Below, piece by piece: positions 6,767-7,218 of a stretch of 7,218 bases of DNA; positions within the stretch are counted from its first letter, which is position 1; each line of letters opens with the position of its first letter. The notes beneath the pieces were generated by a model. It worked only from the letters and a program-made list of their open reading frames with translations, did not search any database and had not been told where the DNA came from. The position numbers and the translations under genes are program-made. The stretch is from positions 1-7,218 of the forward strand of contig CADBPH010000124.1 in NCBI GenBank assembly GCA_902796455.1. The letters run 5' to 3'. This stretch comes from an uncultured Bacteroidia bacterium. Its GTDB lineage: Bacteria; Bacteroidota; Bacteroidia; Bacteroidales; UBA932.

Positions 6767-7218
6767 TTATTTCAGATATCCTTCAGGAAACTGCATCGTT
6801 ACGCAGTGGAGCGACCCGTGGCCCGACAAAAGCGGGCGGCAATCCACACAGACAATTTCCCGGTCCGGGAAAGCTTCACGCAAACGGGCCGCAGCCTCGG
6901 CATCCCGCGGGGAGCCTGCCCCGGGGAAGATGACTCCCCCATTGACAATCAGGAAATTGGCATAGGAAGCCGGCAGCCGGTAGCCGTCCAGATACATGGG
7001 CTCAGGCAGCGGCAGAGGAATCAGCCTGTAGGCCTTCCCTTCCCGCGTCCGGAAAGACCGGAGCTGGTCTTCCATGGCCCGGAGCGGCGCATAATTCTCA
7101 TCGTCAGGGTCCGTACACTGCGTATAGGCAATCGTATCCGGGGAGCAGAAACGGGCCATGATATCGACATGCCCGTCGGTATCATCCCCTGCGATCTCCC
7201 CATGATCCAGCCACAGGA
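6767..7218 (-). CDS. aguA: Agmatine deiminase, C-terminal part (cut by the right edge)
   Basis: Partial gene; 149 C-terminal residues are visible of a protein that is usually about 340-380 long, and the frame is open to the window edge. Agmatine deiminase (agmatine iminohydrolase) converts agmatine to N-carbamoylputrescine and ammonia in the cytoplasm. The visible part starts in LWLDHGEIAGDDTDGHVDIMARF. This is the GDDTDGHxD motif, whose His and second Asp correspond to His218 and Asp220 of the Enterococcus enzyme. YANFLIVNGGVIFPGAG follows. Near the end is GHGSLHCVTMQFP, which holds the catalytic cysteine in the HC(I/V/L)T context. All active-site residues expected in this half are present. 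Internal methionines, such as the one at 7159, are not starts because the homology continues to the window edge. The TAA stop at 6767-6769 is followed immediately by an ATG in the aguB frame, so the two are translationally close. Neither the promoter nor the N-terminus is in the window. Confidence 0.93.
   Translation of the reverse strand, partial: LWLDHGEIAGDDTDGHVDIMARFCSPDTIAYTQCTDPDDENYAPLRAMEDQLRSFRTREGKAYRLIPLPLPEPMYLDGYRLPASYANFLIVNGGVIFPGAGSPRDAEAAARLREAFPDREIVCVDCRPLLSGHGSLHCVTMQFPEGYLK

Noticed and set aside
1..7218. Search for a novel system: mobile element ends, CRISPR-like repeats, tRNA or riboswitch folds, toxin-antitoxin pairs
   Set aside because: About 95 percent of the window is accounted for by six recognisable genes, the gaps are 131 bases or less, and no repeats or RNA-like folds beyond the listed hairpins were seen by eye.

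Overview
The window looks like ordinary chromosomal DNA from a member of the Bacteroidota, probably the Bacteroidales. Three things point there. HtpG carries RELVANAVDA and DRGIGM variants in its ATP site. The agmatine deiminase/N-carbamoylputrescine amidase pair resembles those of gut Bacteroidales. The intergenic regions carry TATCTTT-type boxes that fit the Bacteroidota -7 promoter consensus TAnnTTTG, with little Shine-Dalgarno signal. The genes look moderately GC-rich by eye and the intergenic spacers are AT-rich. The assignment is from recalled family features, not from a search.

Layout from left to right. A minus-strand block holds a multi-pass membrane acyltransferase-like protein (DUF5009/HGSNAT-like, 17-1126), the chaperone HtpG (1247-3154) and an AMP-forming acyl-CoA synthetase (3286-4929). 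These are transcribed in the order synthetase, htpG, DUF5009. GC-rich hairpins lie in both gaps (3206-3231 and 1179-1201), so the three are probably not one simple operon. An AT-rich divergent spacer (4930-5030) separates the synthetase from a plus-strand HAD-family phosphatase-like gene (5031-5870). That gene converges on the aguB/aguA pair on the minus strand (5867-6754 and 6767 to the right edge). The stop codons of the HAD gene and aguB share the four bases CTAG.

The clearest joint function is in the right-hand pair. AguA turns agmatine into N-carbamoylputrescine and AguB turns that into putrescine, which is the arginine-decarboxylation route to polyamines. The other genes are housekeeping or of unknown substrate: fatty acid activation, protein folding, a phosphatase-like enzyme and a membrane acyltransferase. 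No intergenic gap exceeds about 131 bases. I see no RNA gene, mobile element, CRISPR array or defence system, and I do not think the window holds an undescribed system. The most worthwhile second looks are the apparent loss of the usual A10 lysine in the synthetase, the palindrome over its putative promoter, and the shared-stop convergent junction.
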